Program-made: the position numbers and the translations under genes
Assembly: GCA_027053375.1 (NCBI GenBank)
Contig: JALUJC010000130.1
Location: forward strand, 1-9,391
Origin: Caldifarciminota bacterium
Lineage (GTDB): Bacteria > Hydrothermota > Hydrothermia > S141-80
Direction: 5' to 3'
DNA: 9,391 nucleotides
Notes under the pieces: model-generated
Database searches by the model: none
What the model saw: the letters and a program-made list of their open reading frames with translations, nothing else
What the model was told of the DNA's origin: nothing
Shown here: piece by piece, positions 1-6,928 of the stretch
How positions within the stretch are numbered: position 1 is the first letter of the stretch
How the letters are laid out: each line of letters begins with the position of its first letter

Positions 1-1206
1 CCACAGGGAGAACCTGGTTGTGTGCTGGTGTTTCAGGACGTTACACAGCAACGAAAGAAAGAGAAATACCTTGAACAGCAGCAAAGGCTTGCAGCCATTG
101 GGCAGCTGGCTGCAGGCGTCGCCCATGATTTCAACCAGATTCTTCAGGTCTTGACCACCACCACTGAGTTGCTTCGGGAAGAACTCCCTGCGGAGACACC
201 GGAAATCAGTCAAAAGATTGAGGACATCCTCACAGAAATCCGGCATGCCCGTACCCTGATCGGACAGATGCTGGACTTCAGCCGGCGCGAAGCTGCGGAT
301 CGGGTTCCACTGGAACTCGTCCGCTTTCTGAAAGAATTCTTCCGCTTTATCCGCCGTACGCTTCCCTCCAGCATCCATATGGTGACCCGGTTTCCCGGCC
401 AGGAGATCTGGATTCAGATGGATCCCACCCACCTGCAGCAAATTTTGTTAAATCTTGCCCAGAATGCCGCCGACGCCATGCCTGAAGGGGGTACTCTTAC
501 GCTGGCGCTGGAAGTGGTTCCCGCTGAAGAAACCCCGGTTCCTCCGGAGCTGCGGACCCGGTCCGCCACCTGGGTGCGCATCCAGGTCCAGGATACCGGC
601 GTGGGCATGGATGCCACCACCCTGGATCATATCTTTGAGCCATTCTTCACTACGAAACATGCCCGTGGGACCGGACTGGGGCTTCCTCAGGTCTACGGGC
701 TTGTCCAGCAACATGAGGGCGCCATCGACGTAACCTCACAGCCTGGAGAAGGCACCACATTCTCCCTCTATTTCCCTGTTTTTCAGGAGGTTTCAACCCA
801 TGCCACGTCCGAAGATCGCGATCTCCCCTCCTCATGGTCCCGCGGGAAAGGAGAGCACCTTTTTCTTGTGGAAGATCACGCCCGGACACGCAAACGGTTA
901 AAAGAACTGCTTGAACGTATGGGATACCGGGTGAGCGCCTTTGCCCAGCCGATCCATGCAATCCACGCCCTGGATCCCTCCGATTTGCCTGTGTTGTTGC
1001 TGGTGGACTACTCCCTCCCCCAGATGAACGGTCTGGAACTCGCGGTTCGGCTGCGGGAACTCCACCCCGACCTGCGCGTGGTGCTCCTCACCGGCCATCC
1101 ATCCCATCCGCGCACCCACCCCGAACTGCCGGATCTGGTGGTGGTCAACAAACCCATTTCTCAACGAAAACTCTCGGACACACTCCACACGTTGCTTTCC
1201 CCATGA
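1..1206 (+). CDS. Hybrid sensor histidine kinase with C-terminal receiver (5' partial)
   Basis: The frame is open from base 1, so the gene begins outside the window. The first residues (GCVLVFQDVTQQRKKEK) look like the last strand of a PAS domain. Numbering from the in-frame GTG at 22, the HisKA H-box is AAGVAHDFNQIL with phospho-acceptor His35. The HATPase domain follows: N-box NLAQNAADAMPEGG (Asn148), G1 box DTGVGMD (Asp191), F-box FEPFFTTK and G2 box GTGLGL (217-221). After a linker (about 255-277) comes a receiver domain (about 278-392) with acidic pair Glu284/Asp285, phospho-acceptor Asp329 in VDYSLPQMNG, Thr357 and Lys377. All catalytic residues needed for autophosphorylation and phosphotransfer are present. 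The HDFN-type H-box is typical of NtrB-like hybrid kinases. No output domain follows the receiver, so it probably hands phosphate to another protein or tunes the kinase. The signal and partner are unknown. The stop overlaps the next fragment as ATGA. Confidence 0.93.
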   Translation, partial: PQGEPGCVLVFQDVTQQRKKEKYLEQQQRLAAIGQLAAGVAHDFNQILQVLTTTTELLREELPAETPEISQKIEDILTEIRHARTLIGQMLDFSRREAADRVPLELVRFLKEFFRFIRRTLPSSIHMVTRFPGQEIWIQMDPTHLQQILLNLAQNAADAMPEGGTLTLALEVVPAEETPVPPELRTRSATWVRIQVQDTGVGMDATTLDHIFEPFFTTKHARGTGLGLPQVYGLVQQHEGAIDVTSQPGEGTTFSLYFPVFQEVSTHATSEDRDLPSSWSRGKGEHLFLVEDHARTRKRLKELLERMGYRVSAFAQPIHAIHALDPSDLPVLLLVDYSLPQMNGLELAVRLRELHPDLRVVLLTGHPSHPRTHPELPDLVVVNKPISQRKLSDTLHTLLSP

Positions 1207-1447
1207 AGCGCCCGGCTTTTCGGATCGGTCACCGGGGTGACGCGTACACCCGTGACGGCGAACGGGCTGCGAGAAACGCCACAGATCTTCCACCACCCAC
1301 GGGGCGTGTGGGCGTGGGAACCGGCGCCACCGTTGGGAATAGGCAGGCCTCGCCCACGCCATGCCCGGGGGCGTGGGATATGCAGAAACCCGACACGGTT
1401 CCTTCTGGATCGGCGTGCTGGCGGTGGTGAACGCGGTTCGTCAGTAA
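1203..1447 (+). pseudogene. Relic of a P1/DmpA-type (S58) peptidase, truncated and frameshifted
   Basis: Two adjoining frames together read like the middle of an S58 (L-aminopeptidase/D-esterase, DmpA-like) protein. The frame starting at ATG 1203 contains GRVGVGTGATVGN (up to about 1341). One base out of phase, the sequence continues AGLAHAMPGGVG, then FWIGVLAVVNAV, and stops at TAA 1445-1447. Family members share a G-VG-GTGA-VGK segment, then GG-G-A, then GVLVAVNA in this order and spacing. Adding one base near 1342-1344 joins the frames. The N-terminal part of the family, about 150 residues or more, is absent. So is everything after the NAV segment, including the nucleophile-bearing C-terminal part. 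The ATG at 1203 overlaps the kinase stop, and the end overlaps the convergent outer-membrane gene by 7 bases. A functional enzyme is not possible. The frame from 1203 alone would give a 75-residue peptide ending at 1430, probably without function. Assignment is from memory of family motifs. Confidence 0.6.
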
Positions 1448-2658
1448 CGAACCTGCGCATCCAGCAACACCCGGGTCTCCCTCCAGGCGGTTGCCGGCAT
1501 AGCAAAAATCACACCAGCGTTGCGCGTTCCGATGCGAACACCCGGGCTCCACAACCACCCATCGGCGCGAGCGGTCCGCGCGAGAACTGCAATCACCCCC
1601 CACCAGCCACGCTGGAAGGAAAACTGGAACAGCACCCCCCTCCGCCACCGGGGCAGGGTTTCAGGATAGCCCCGGAGTCCCTTCGACCCACCCAGGGGGA
1701 GCGCATCCGATGTGGGCAACTCCACCCCTTCCTGCAGGATCAGGTACAGCTTTACCGGGAGATGTTCCCAGCGCATCCGGATACGCATACCCGCACGAAG
1801 ATCGGAAAGCACAAAGGAGGAGAGTTCCAGCCAGGTGGTCTGGTACTCAAGCACACCTCGCCACCAGCCCGAATCCTGTTCCACCTCGTAGGCAAGGGAG
1901 AGCACACTGTTACCCCACCATACAGGAGCGGAGATTCCCAGGCCCACGCCACCCCACGCACGGTCTTCCCGGGGCCGGATTCCACCGTGGATCATCCCCA
2001 GAACACGCCAGTAGGGAGGGAGCCCCAGGGGATCCATCCATCGGAAACGAGCACGGGTTTCATAGGTTGCGATGGAAGAAATGTTCAGCTGGATCTCCCG
2101 TCCGGTTCCGCCAGGGTTGATCCAGGATCCCTGGAGCGATCCGCTGGTCCCTCCCGGTCCCATCTGAAGCCACCCGTCCAGAATCCGGAGACTGCGGGGA
2201 TGGGCTTCCACTTCCAGCCCGTATCCCGAAGCCAGAGGATACAGGGACCAGACAACTCCGGTCAACAATCCCATCTGCTCAAGCGGGTCCCATCGCTCCT
2301 CCAGCGCCTTCAATCGGAACAGGTTCCCTTTGAACGGGCGAAGCACACGCTGAAGATAGGGGAAGGGGGGGCGAACCCGGATTTCCTGAAGATAGACGGG
2401 GGGACCTTCCTCAACACGAACCTGGACCTGCAACGTTTCTGTACGTTGCAGTGTGTGGAGATTCAGAAGGGTCGCCAGCGGGAATCCGCGATCGGCCAGG
2501 ATGCGCTGGGCCGTACGGGAGAGCACAGGAGAAGAGGGGGATGCGGAACAAACAGAAACAGGCACATGTTCAACATGTTGCAGGCGGATCCAGCGCCCTT
2601 CCACGTTCCAGTGGATGACGCAGGATCCGCCTGCAATCAGCACAAAAATCAGGCCCAT
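1441..2658 (-). CDS. Compact Omp85/BamA-family outer membrane protein (POTRA + beta-barrel)
   Basis: The 405-residue product has a short hydrophobic N-terminus (GLIFVLIAG), then a POTRA-like stretch at about 45-97 (AQRILADRGFP...VQVRVEEGPPVYLQEIRV). A second, weaker POTRA-like unit lies at about 98-155 (RPFKGNLFRLKALEERWDPL, then LEVEAHP). From about 160 on, alternating polar/aromatic strands suggest a beta-barrel. The hallmark L6-loop motif is GGSKGLRGYPE (323-333, RGY at 329-331). The protein ends in an aromatic residue (VRY), as expected for recognition by the BAM machinery. BamA and TamA are usually much longer, so this is a reduced member; it could assemble or secrete other envelope proteins, but the substrate cannot be told. 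The ATG at 2658 is the first possible start: an in-frame TGA, which is also the stop of the TPR gene, sits only three codons upstream. No strong Shine-Dalgarno is visible, so translation may be coupled to the TPR gene. The signal sequence lacks a basic N-terminus, which is odd. Confidence 0.8.
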   Translation of the reverse strand: MGLIFVLIAGGSCVIHWNVEGRWIRLQHVEHVPVSVCSASPSSPVLSRTAQRILADRGFPLATLLNLHTLQRTETLQVQVRVEEGPPVYLQEIRVRPPFPYLQRVLRPFKGNLFRLKALEERWDPLEQMGLLTGVVWSLYPLASGYGLEVEAHPRSLRILDGWLQMGPGGTSGSLQGSWINPGGTGREIQLNISSIATYETRARFRWMDPLGLPPYWRVLGMIHGGIRPREDRAWGGVGLGISAPVWWGNSVLSLAYEVEQDSGWWRGVLEYQTTWLELSSFVLSDLRAGMRIRMRWEHLPVKLYLILQEGVELPTSDALPLGGSKGLRGYPETLPRWRRGVLFQFSFQRGWWGVIAVLARTARADGWLWSPGVRIGTRNAGVIFAMPATAWRETRVLLDAQVRY

Positions 2659-2667
2659 GCAGGCCGA

Positions 2668-3882
2668 TCATTCAATGCCCACATCCTTCCTGTAGGCTTT
2701 TTTCTCCATCTTCTCTGATTTCTTCTGCATCTCCTGGCAGGTGGCGGTATAGGGCGTTCCGGAGATGGCACCGCAGGAGGTGTAATACTGTTTCGCCTGC
2801 TTGAAAAAGTTCATGGCAGCTTTGTAGTCTTTCCCTTTGTACTGGCGATATCCCCGCTGATAGTAGATGTACCCGAGCAGGGAATAAGCTGCAGCCTGGT
2901 AGGGGGGGTACTGCTTCACCTGATCCAGCCCCAGGGCTTTCTGCAGAAGCTGTTCAGCTTCCTGCCCACGGTTCAAATCCAGCAGAATGCCCGCTTTTTT
3001 CAGATAGGGGGTGGCGTAATTGGGATTCAGCTCCATGGCTTTATCCAGATCCTTCAGGGCGCGTTCCTTTTGACCGAGACGGTCCAGAATATCGGCACGA
3101 CGAATATACTGCTGCACATCCCCCGGATCCATCTCGATCAGCTGGTTCAGATACCCCAGTGCTTTTTCAAGAATATCCCTGTTTTTCAGGGACTTTTTGT
3201 TGATGGCCAGGGCAGACTGGACGTAGGCCCCCAGCAGGTCCTTGTTGGTGGGATATTTCCGGATACCCCTTTCCAGCAGGGGGATGGCCTCATCATACCG
3301 TTTCTGCCGTGAAAGGAACAACCCATAAGCACCCGCATACGCATCGTTGGTGCTGTCTTTCGCCAGGATGTTTTTGAAAAACTGCTCGGCTTCGTCCACC
3401 CGTCCAGCGGTTTCCAGCAGCTTGGCAAGCCCAAAGGCCACGTCCGTATTCTCGGGATCCAGTTTCAGGGCTTCGCGGTAATAGCTCAGCCCCCGGTCCA
3501 CATCCTTGAGCACCACCCCATAGAGATAGCCGAGCCCCTGAAGGGCGCGTGAATCCCCGGGAAGTTTCTTCCGCATGGTTTCATAAACCACACGGGCGGA
3601 ATCCACAAAAGCCTTCCAGGAATCATCATGATTTCGCTCGTAAATCTGTGTGGCCTTCCCCAGATAGGCCTGGGCAAGGTCCAGATAGGCAAGCGCAAAA
3701 GTATCGTTGTATTCCAGGGCCTTCACAAAGTCCCGGATGGCGTCATCATAACGTTTCTTCAGCAAATAGTCCTTTCCGATGGAATACCACACGCGCGCGG
3801 AATCCACCCGGTTCTGTGCTTCCTGAGCGCTCGCGGGAAACACCCCCACCACGAACAGAAGAAGCATACCGATGCGTTTCAT
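2668..3882 (-). CDS. Secreted tetratricopeptide-repeat (TPR) protein
   Basis: The 404-residue product begins with a clear Sec signal peptide ([19 protein letters not shown], likely cleaved after Ala19). The mature protein is almost entirely TPR helices: units are recognisable at about 29-62 ([21 protein letters not shown]), 112-145, 146-178, 180-213, 235-254, 255-288 ([20 protein letters not shown]), 290-320 and 331-366. The last 30 residues are lysine-rich and contain two cysteines (370, 382). TPR arrays are protein-binding scaffolds; in the periplasm they often serve envelope assembly or lipoprotein complexes. The start is firm: an AAGGAGGTGA ribosome site (3889-3898) lies 6 bases before the ATG, inside the 3' end of the macrodomain gene, and the two genes overlap as ATGA. 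The Omp85-like gene follows after 9 bases, so the two products may act together; that is inference. A precise function cannot be assigned. Confidence 0.88.
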   Translation of the reverse strand: MKRIGMLLLFVVGVFPASAQEAQNRVDSARVWYSIGKDYLLKKRYDDAIRDFVKALEYNDTFALAYLDLAQAYLGKATQIYERNHDDSWKAFVDSARVVYETMRKKLPGDSRALQGLGYLYGVVLKDVDRGLSYYREALKLDPENTDVAFGLAKLLETAGRVDEAEQFFKNILAKDSTNDAYAGAYGLFLSRQKRYDEAIPLLERGIRKYPTNKDLLGAYVQSALAINKKSLKNRDILEKALGYLNQLIEMDPGDVQQYIRRADILDRLGQKERALKDLDKAMELNPNYATPYLKKAGILLDLNRGQEAEQLLQKALGLDQVKQYPPYQAAAYSLLGYIYYQRGYRQYKGKDYKAAMNFFKQAKQYYTSCGAISGTPYTATCQEMQKKSEKMEKKAYRKDVGIE

Positions 3883-4436
3883 GGATGTTCACCTCCTTCG
3901 TCCACAACGCGATCCACGGCCTCTCTGAAAAGCCGGACCGTCTCCCCGGACAGGTCCATCAGGATGACTTCTGTAAGAACGCCCGGATGTTCTCTGATAT
4001 AGCGAACCACCTCTTCCACAATCACCCGGGTCCCCTCCTTTTTGGGGTAGCCGAAGATCCCCGTGCTGACAGCGGGAAGCGCCACACGCGTGGCGCCCAC
4101 CTCCCGGGCTTTCTCCAGGGCAGACCGGATGGCGGATCGCAATTTTTTCTCCTCCTCTCCTTCACCCCAGCGGGGTCCAACGGTATGGACGACAAAACGG
4201 GCGGGAAGGTTCCCGGCTGTGGTCACCACCGCCTGACCCACCGGAACATACCCAATCCGGTCCGATTCCTCCTGGATCACCCGTCCGCCTTTCCGTACAA
4301 TCGCCGCAGCAAGCCCGCCCCCGTGTTTCAGGTGCATGTTGGCTGCATTGACCACCACATCCACGGGTTCCTCGGTGAGGTCCCCCTGCTTCACCACCAG
4401 TTCGGTCTCGCCCAACCTGACCCGGTAGGGTTCCAT
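3879..4436 (-). CDS. Macrodomain protein (AF1521-type ADP-ribose binding)
   Basis: A single macrodomain fills this 185-residue protein. Visible motifs: [16 protein letters not shown] (18-33), where Asp19 is expected to bind the adenine and NAAN lines the ribose pocket; HGGGLAAAI (38-46), the glycine-rich loop; HTVGPRW (84-90); and [11 protein letters not shown] (121-131), the diphosphate-binding loop. The form NAAN...HGGG resembles the archaeal AF1521 group more than the MacroD/YmdB group, which has a different catalytic loop. Such proteins bind ADP-ribose and may hydrolyse O-acetyl-ADP-ribose, ADP-ribose-1''-phosphate or ADP-ribosyl esters; which applies here cannot be read from sequence. 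It starts 3 bases after the stop of the FadN-like gene with no strong Shine-Dalgarno, so reinitiation after that gene is likely. Its end overlaps the TPR gene by ATGA. Confidence 0.92.
   Translation of the reverse strand: MEPYRVRLGETELVVKQGDLTEEPVDVVVNAANMHLKHGGGLAAAIVRKGGRVIQEESDRIGYVPVGQAVVTTAGNLPARFVVHTVGPRWGEGEEEKKLRSAIRSALEKAREVGATRVALPAVSTGIFGYPKKEGTRVIVEEVVRYIREHPGVLTEVILMDLSGETVRLFREAVDRVVDEGGEHP
3889..3898 (-). promoter_or_regulatory. Strong ribosome binding site for the TPR gene
   Basis: On the minus strand this reads AAGGAGGTGA, a near-perfect match to the anti-Shine-Dalgarno complement, 6 bases before the ATG at 3882. It lies within the last codons of the macrodomain gene (DEGGEHP) and fixes the start of the TPR gene. 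Together with the ATGA overlap it suggests coupled but strong initiation, so the TPR protein is probably made in larger amounts than its upstream neighbour. Confidence 0.8.
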
Positions 4437-4439
4437 GGC

Positions 4440-6821
4440 TTAATTCCGGAGCGGACGTCCTTTCAGTAACATGTGCTGCATCCGTTCCTGGGTTTTCTGC
4501 GTCCCTGCAAGATAGAGGAAGTTCTCCCTTTCCAGATCCAGCATCTCCCATTCTGTAAGCACGGTGCCACGAGGAACGTCTCCCCCGGTCATTACCTCCG
4601 CGATCTTCTCCACAATCAATTTCTCATGTTCCGTGATAAATCCACCTTCCTGCATGTTGTAAAGAATGGCCTGAATGGCGGCAAACCCATCCTTCCCGGT
4701 CACAGGAATCCGTGCAGGGGCGGGCGGTGTGTACCCCACACGTGCCATCTGCAACGCACGCTGTTTGGCATCCCAGAGCAGGAAACGGGGGTTGGGGCTG
4801 ATTCCGTCTCTGTCGCGGAGATACAGCATCTTTCGAGCTTCCACAGCGCCCATGGAGACTTTGGCCATCCCGATCTGTTCCACAGCCCGCCGCAGATAGG
4901 CATACGAATCCACGTAATCCTTGATGTCTTCGGGGATCAGAGCCAGATGGCGGATCCAGGTCTCTTTGGTTCCCCCACCGGCAGGGAGCAACCCTACTGC
5001 CACTTCCACAAGCCCCATGTAGGTCTCCATGGCAGCCTGCACTGCGGCCGTGTGAAGCACCACTTCGGTCCCGCCACCCAGCGTCCGTCCAAAGGGTGCC
5101 GCAACAATGGGTTTTTCGAAATACTTCAGCGCCATGCTCATGCGCTGGAACTCCCGAACCATGCGATCCAGTTCATCCCACTCTTCTTCCTGGACGGCCA
5201 TAAGGATCAGAGCCAGATTGGCACCCGCAGAAAAATGCTGCCCCTGGTTCCCGATCACCAGCGCGTCAAAATCTTTACGGACGCGATCCAGACTCTGAAA
5301 GACCATCTGGATGGTCCCCGGGCCCAGCGTGTTGGCCTTGCTGTGAAATTCCAGACAGGCCACGCCATCCCCAAGATCCACCAGGCTGGCCTCTGCATTG
5401 GATAGCACGGTCCCCTTCTGCTTTTTAATCTCTTCCAGATCAATCACCTCTTCAGGATTGGGGACAGGATCGTAGTCCTTCTTCTCCAGATGGAAATAGA
5501 CCCGTCCGGTATCCTGAAATGCATAAAACTGTTTTTTACCCTGATCCAGCAGCGTCTGGACGATGGGTGGAAGGGGACGACCCTGTTCTTCCAGCCAGAC
5601 AACCACGCGTTCCACACCCACCAGATCCCAGAGCCGGAAAGGACCCATCCGCCAGTTAAATCCCCATTCAATGGCACGGTCCACATTGACCACATCATCC
5701 GCCACCTCGGGAATTCGGTTGGCGGCATACCAGAGCGTGGTGAACAGGGTATCACGAACGAATTCCGCGCCCCTGTCCTTGCCCTGCAGCAGGGTGAGAA
5801 TTCGTTTTTCCACAGAATCCTGAACTTTAGCCTGCTCCAGAGACGGGAATGTCTTCTTCTCACGGGGACGGTAGGTCAGGGTCTTCCAGTCCAGGGCAAA
5901 ACGTTCCCCTTTCTCCTTCTTGTAAAAGCCTCCGCCAGACTTATCCCCCAGCCAGCCCTTCCGGACCATCTCTTCCAGCCATGCCGGGGGCTGGAACACA
6001 TCGCGCATTTCATCGTGGGGGGCGTTTTCATAGACATTGCGAGCCACATGGAGCAGCACATCCAGTCCCACCAGATCTGCCAGGCGCAACGTGGCGGTTC
6101 GGGGGCGCCCCAGCTCCCGTCCGGTCAGCGCATCCACCTCTTCCACGGTGAGATCCAGTTCCTCCATTTTCCGGAGGGCATACATCATGGCAAACACCCC
6201 GATCCGGTTGGCGATAAAGTTGGGCGTGTCCTTGGCATACACCACACCTTTCCCCAGCACTTTCTCCGCAAACCGTGCAAAACCCTGAAAAATCTCCGGA
6301 TCGGTTTCCGGTCCGGGGATCAGTTCCAGAAGATACATGTAGCGGGGTGGATTGAAAAAATGGGTTCCAAAAAAGCGTTTTCGGAAGGAGGCATCAAATC
6401 CTTCCACGATCTGAGACAGGGCAATCCCGGAAGTGTTGGTGGTCACCAGGGTATGGGGTCCCACCACCTTCGCCACTTTTTCAAAGAGTGCACGCTTGAT
6501 ATCCAGCCGCTCCACAACGGCCTCCACCACCCAGTCCATCTCACCGAGCTTATCCAGATCGTCCTCAAAGTTGCCCACCTGAATCCTGTAACGAAACGAG
6601 GGATCAAGGAAAGCAGGAGGATTGGCTTTCAGCGCACGCTCCAGCCCCGTCAGCGCAAACCGATTCCGCTGAACGGGGTCCTTTTTCTGTTCTTCGGTCA
6701 GATCCGGGGGGACAATATCCAGCAACAGCACATCCATGCCCAGGTTGGCCAGATGCGCCGCAATCTGTGACCCCATGGTTCCTGCACCCAAAACCGCAAC
6801 CTTTCGAATATTTATCTGCAT
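4440..6821 (-). CDS. fadN: Fused 3-hydroxyacyl-CoA dehydrogenase / enoyl-CoA hydratase (FadN-like)
   Basis: This 793-residue bifunctional enzyme should carry out the hydration and NAD-dependent oxidation steps of fatty-acid beta-oxidation in the cytoplasm. The dehydrogenase comes first: Rossmann motif GAGTMG (12-17), NTSGIALSQI (129-138), catalytic pair His154 (GTHFFNPPR) and Glu166 (YLLEL), and Asn201 in KDTPNFIANR. A C-terminal dehydrogenase region follows (about 200-410). The crotonase domain occupies about 475-680: oxyanion-hole segment HFSAGANL (529-536), LGGGTE with Glu586, and GLVEVAVGLLPAGGG with Glu606, matching the two catalytic glutamates of enoyl-CoA hydratase. The order dehydrogenase-then-hydratase and the length match FadN of Bacillus (about 790 aa), not FadB/FadJ, where the hydratase is first. 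The start has a GAGGAGG site 7 bases upstream. It is the first gene of the operon behind the promoter at 6878-6906. No thiolase or acyl-CoA dehydrogenase is in the window. Confidence 0.95.
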   Translation of the reverse strand: MQINIRKVAVLGAGTMGSQIAAHLANLGMDVLLLDIVPPDLTEEQKKDPVQRNRFALTGLERALKANPPAFLDPSFRYRIQVGNFEDDLDKLGEMDWVVEAVVERLDIKRALFEKVAKVVGPHTLVTTNTSGIALSQIVEGFDASFRKRFFGTHFFNPPRYMYLLELIPGPETDPEIFQGFARFAEKVLGKGVVYAKDTPNFIANRIGVFAMMYALRKMEELDLTVEEVDALTGRELGRPRTATLRLADLVGLDVLLHVARNVYENAPHDEMRDVFQPPAWLEEMVRKGWLGDKSGGGFYKKEKGERFALDWKTLTYRPREKKTFPSLEQAKVQDSVEKRILTLLQGKDRGAEFVRDTLFTTLWYAANRIPEVADDVVNVDRAIEWGFNWRMGPFRLWDLVGVERVVVWLEEQGRPLPPIVQTLLDQGKKQFYAFQDTGRVYFHLEKKDYDPVPNPEEVIDLEEIKKQKGTVLSNAEASLVDLGDGVACLEFHSKANTLGPGTIQMVFQSLDRVRKDFDALVIGNQGQHFSAGANLALILMAVQEEEWDELDRMVREFQRMSMALKYFEKPIVAAPFGRTLGGGTEVVLHTAAVQAAMETYMGLVEVAVGLLPAGGGTKETWIRHLALIPEDIKDYVDSYAYLRRAVEQIGMAKVSMGAVEARKMLYLRDRDGISPNPRFLLWDAKQRALQMARVGYTPPAPARIPVTGKDGFAAIQAILYNMQEGGFITEHEKLIVEKIAEVMTGGDVPRGTVLTEWEMLDLERENFLYLAGTQKTQERMQHMLLKGRPLRN

Positions 6822-6877
6822 GGGCTTGCCTCCTCTGTCATCCTGCGAATTCAGATAACGGCTGAACGCTTTTATGG

Positions 6878-6906
6878 ATTGTAGAGGAGCAGGGGGGAAC
6901 CTTCAA
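6878..6906 (-). promoter_or_regulatory. Sigma70-type promoter of the fadN-macrodomain-TPR-Omp85 operon
   Basis: Read on the minus strand: -35 box TTGAAG (6901-6906), a 17-base spacer, and -10 box TACAAT (6878-6883; five of six match TATAAT). Transcription would start near 6871, leaving a leader of about 50 bases that contains the GAGGAGG ribosome site of the FadN-like gene. It sits in the 103-base gap after the diguanylate cyclase stop, exactly where an operon promoter is expected. I saw no convincing FadR/FadN-operator palindrome beside it. Confidence 0.72.
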
Positions 6907-6928
6907 TCGAAACCGACGGGGGCGTCAG
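6907..6928 (-). terminator. Weak hairpin at the end of the diguanylate cyclase gene
   Basis: On the minus-strand transcript CUGACG pairs with CGUCGG around a CCCC loop (6913-6928; 6 bp including one U-G pair), followed by UUUCGAUU. It overlaps the stop codon. The stem is short and the U-tract poor, so termination would be partial at best and some read-through into the fadN operon is likely. Confidence 0.28.

Noticed and set aside
1203..1260. GHRGDA near the start of the 1203 frame, recalling the HRG motif of glycerophosphodiester phosphodiesterases
   Set aside because: The PENT and acidic motifs that follow in that family are absent in all frames, while the downstream sequence fits the S58 peptidase family.
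1353..1377. Perfect 8-bp inverted repeat (CCCACGCC, 9-base loop, GGCGTGGG) between convergent genes, a possible two-way terminator
   Set aside because: No T-run follows on either strand, and it lies within the region encoding the AHAMPGGVG part of the peptidase relic, so the symmetry is probably incidental.
1237..2718. A 493-codon plus-strand open frame, longer than the gene opposite it
   Set aside because: It is antisense to the Omp85 gene, is rich in Pro, Arg, His and Gly without domains, and has no ribosome site. The minus strand has POTRA and L6 motifs.
5490..6770. A 426-codon plus-strand frame opposite the FadN-like gene
   Set aside because: The complementary strand encodes an unmistakable dehydrogenase/hydratase with all catalytic residues; the plus frame is low-complexity antisense.
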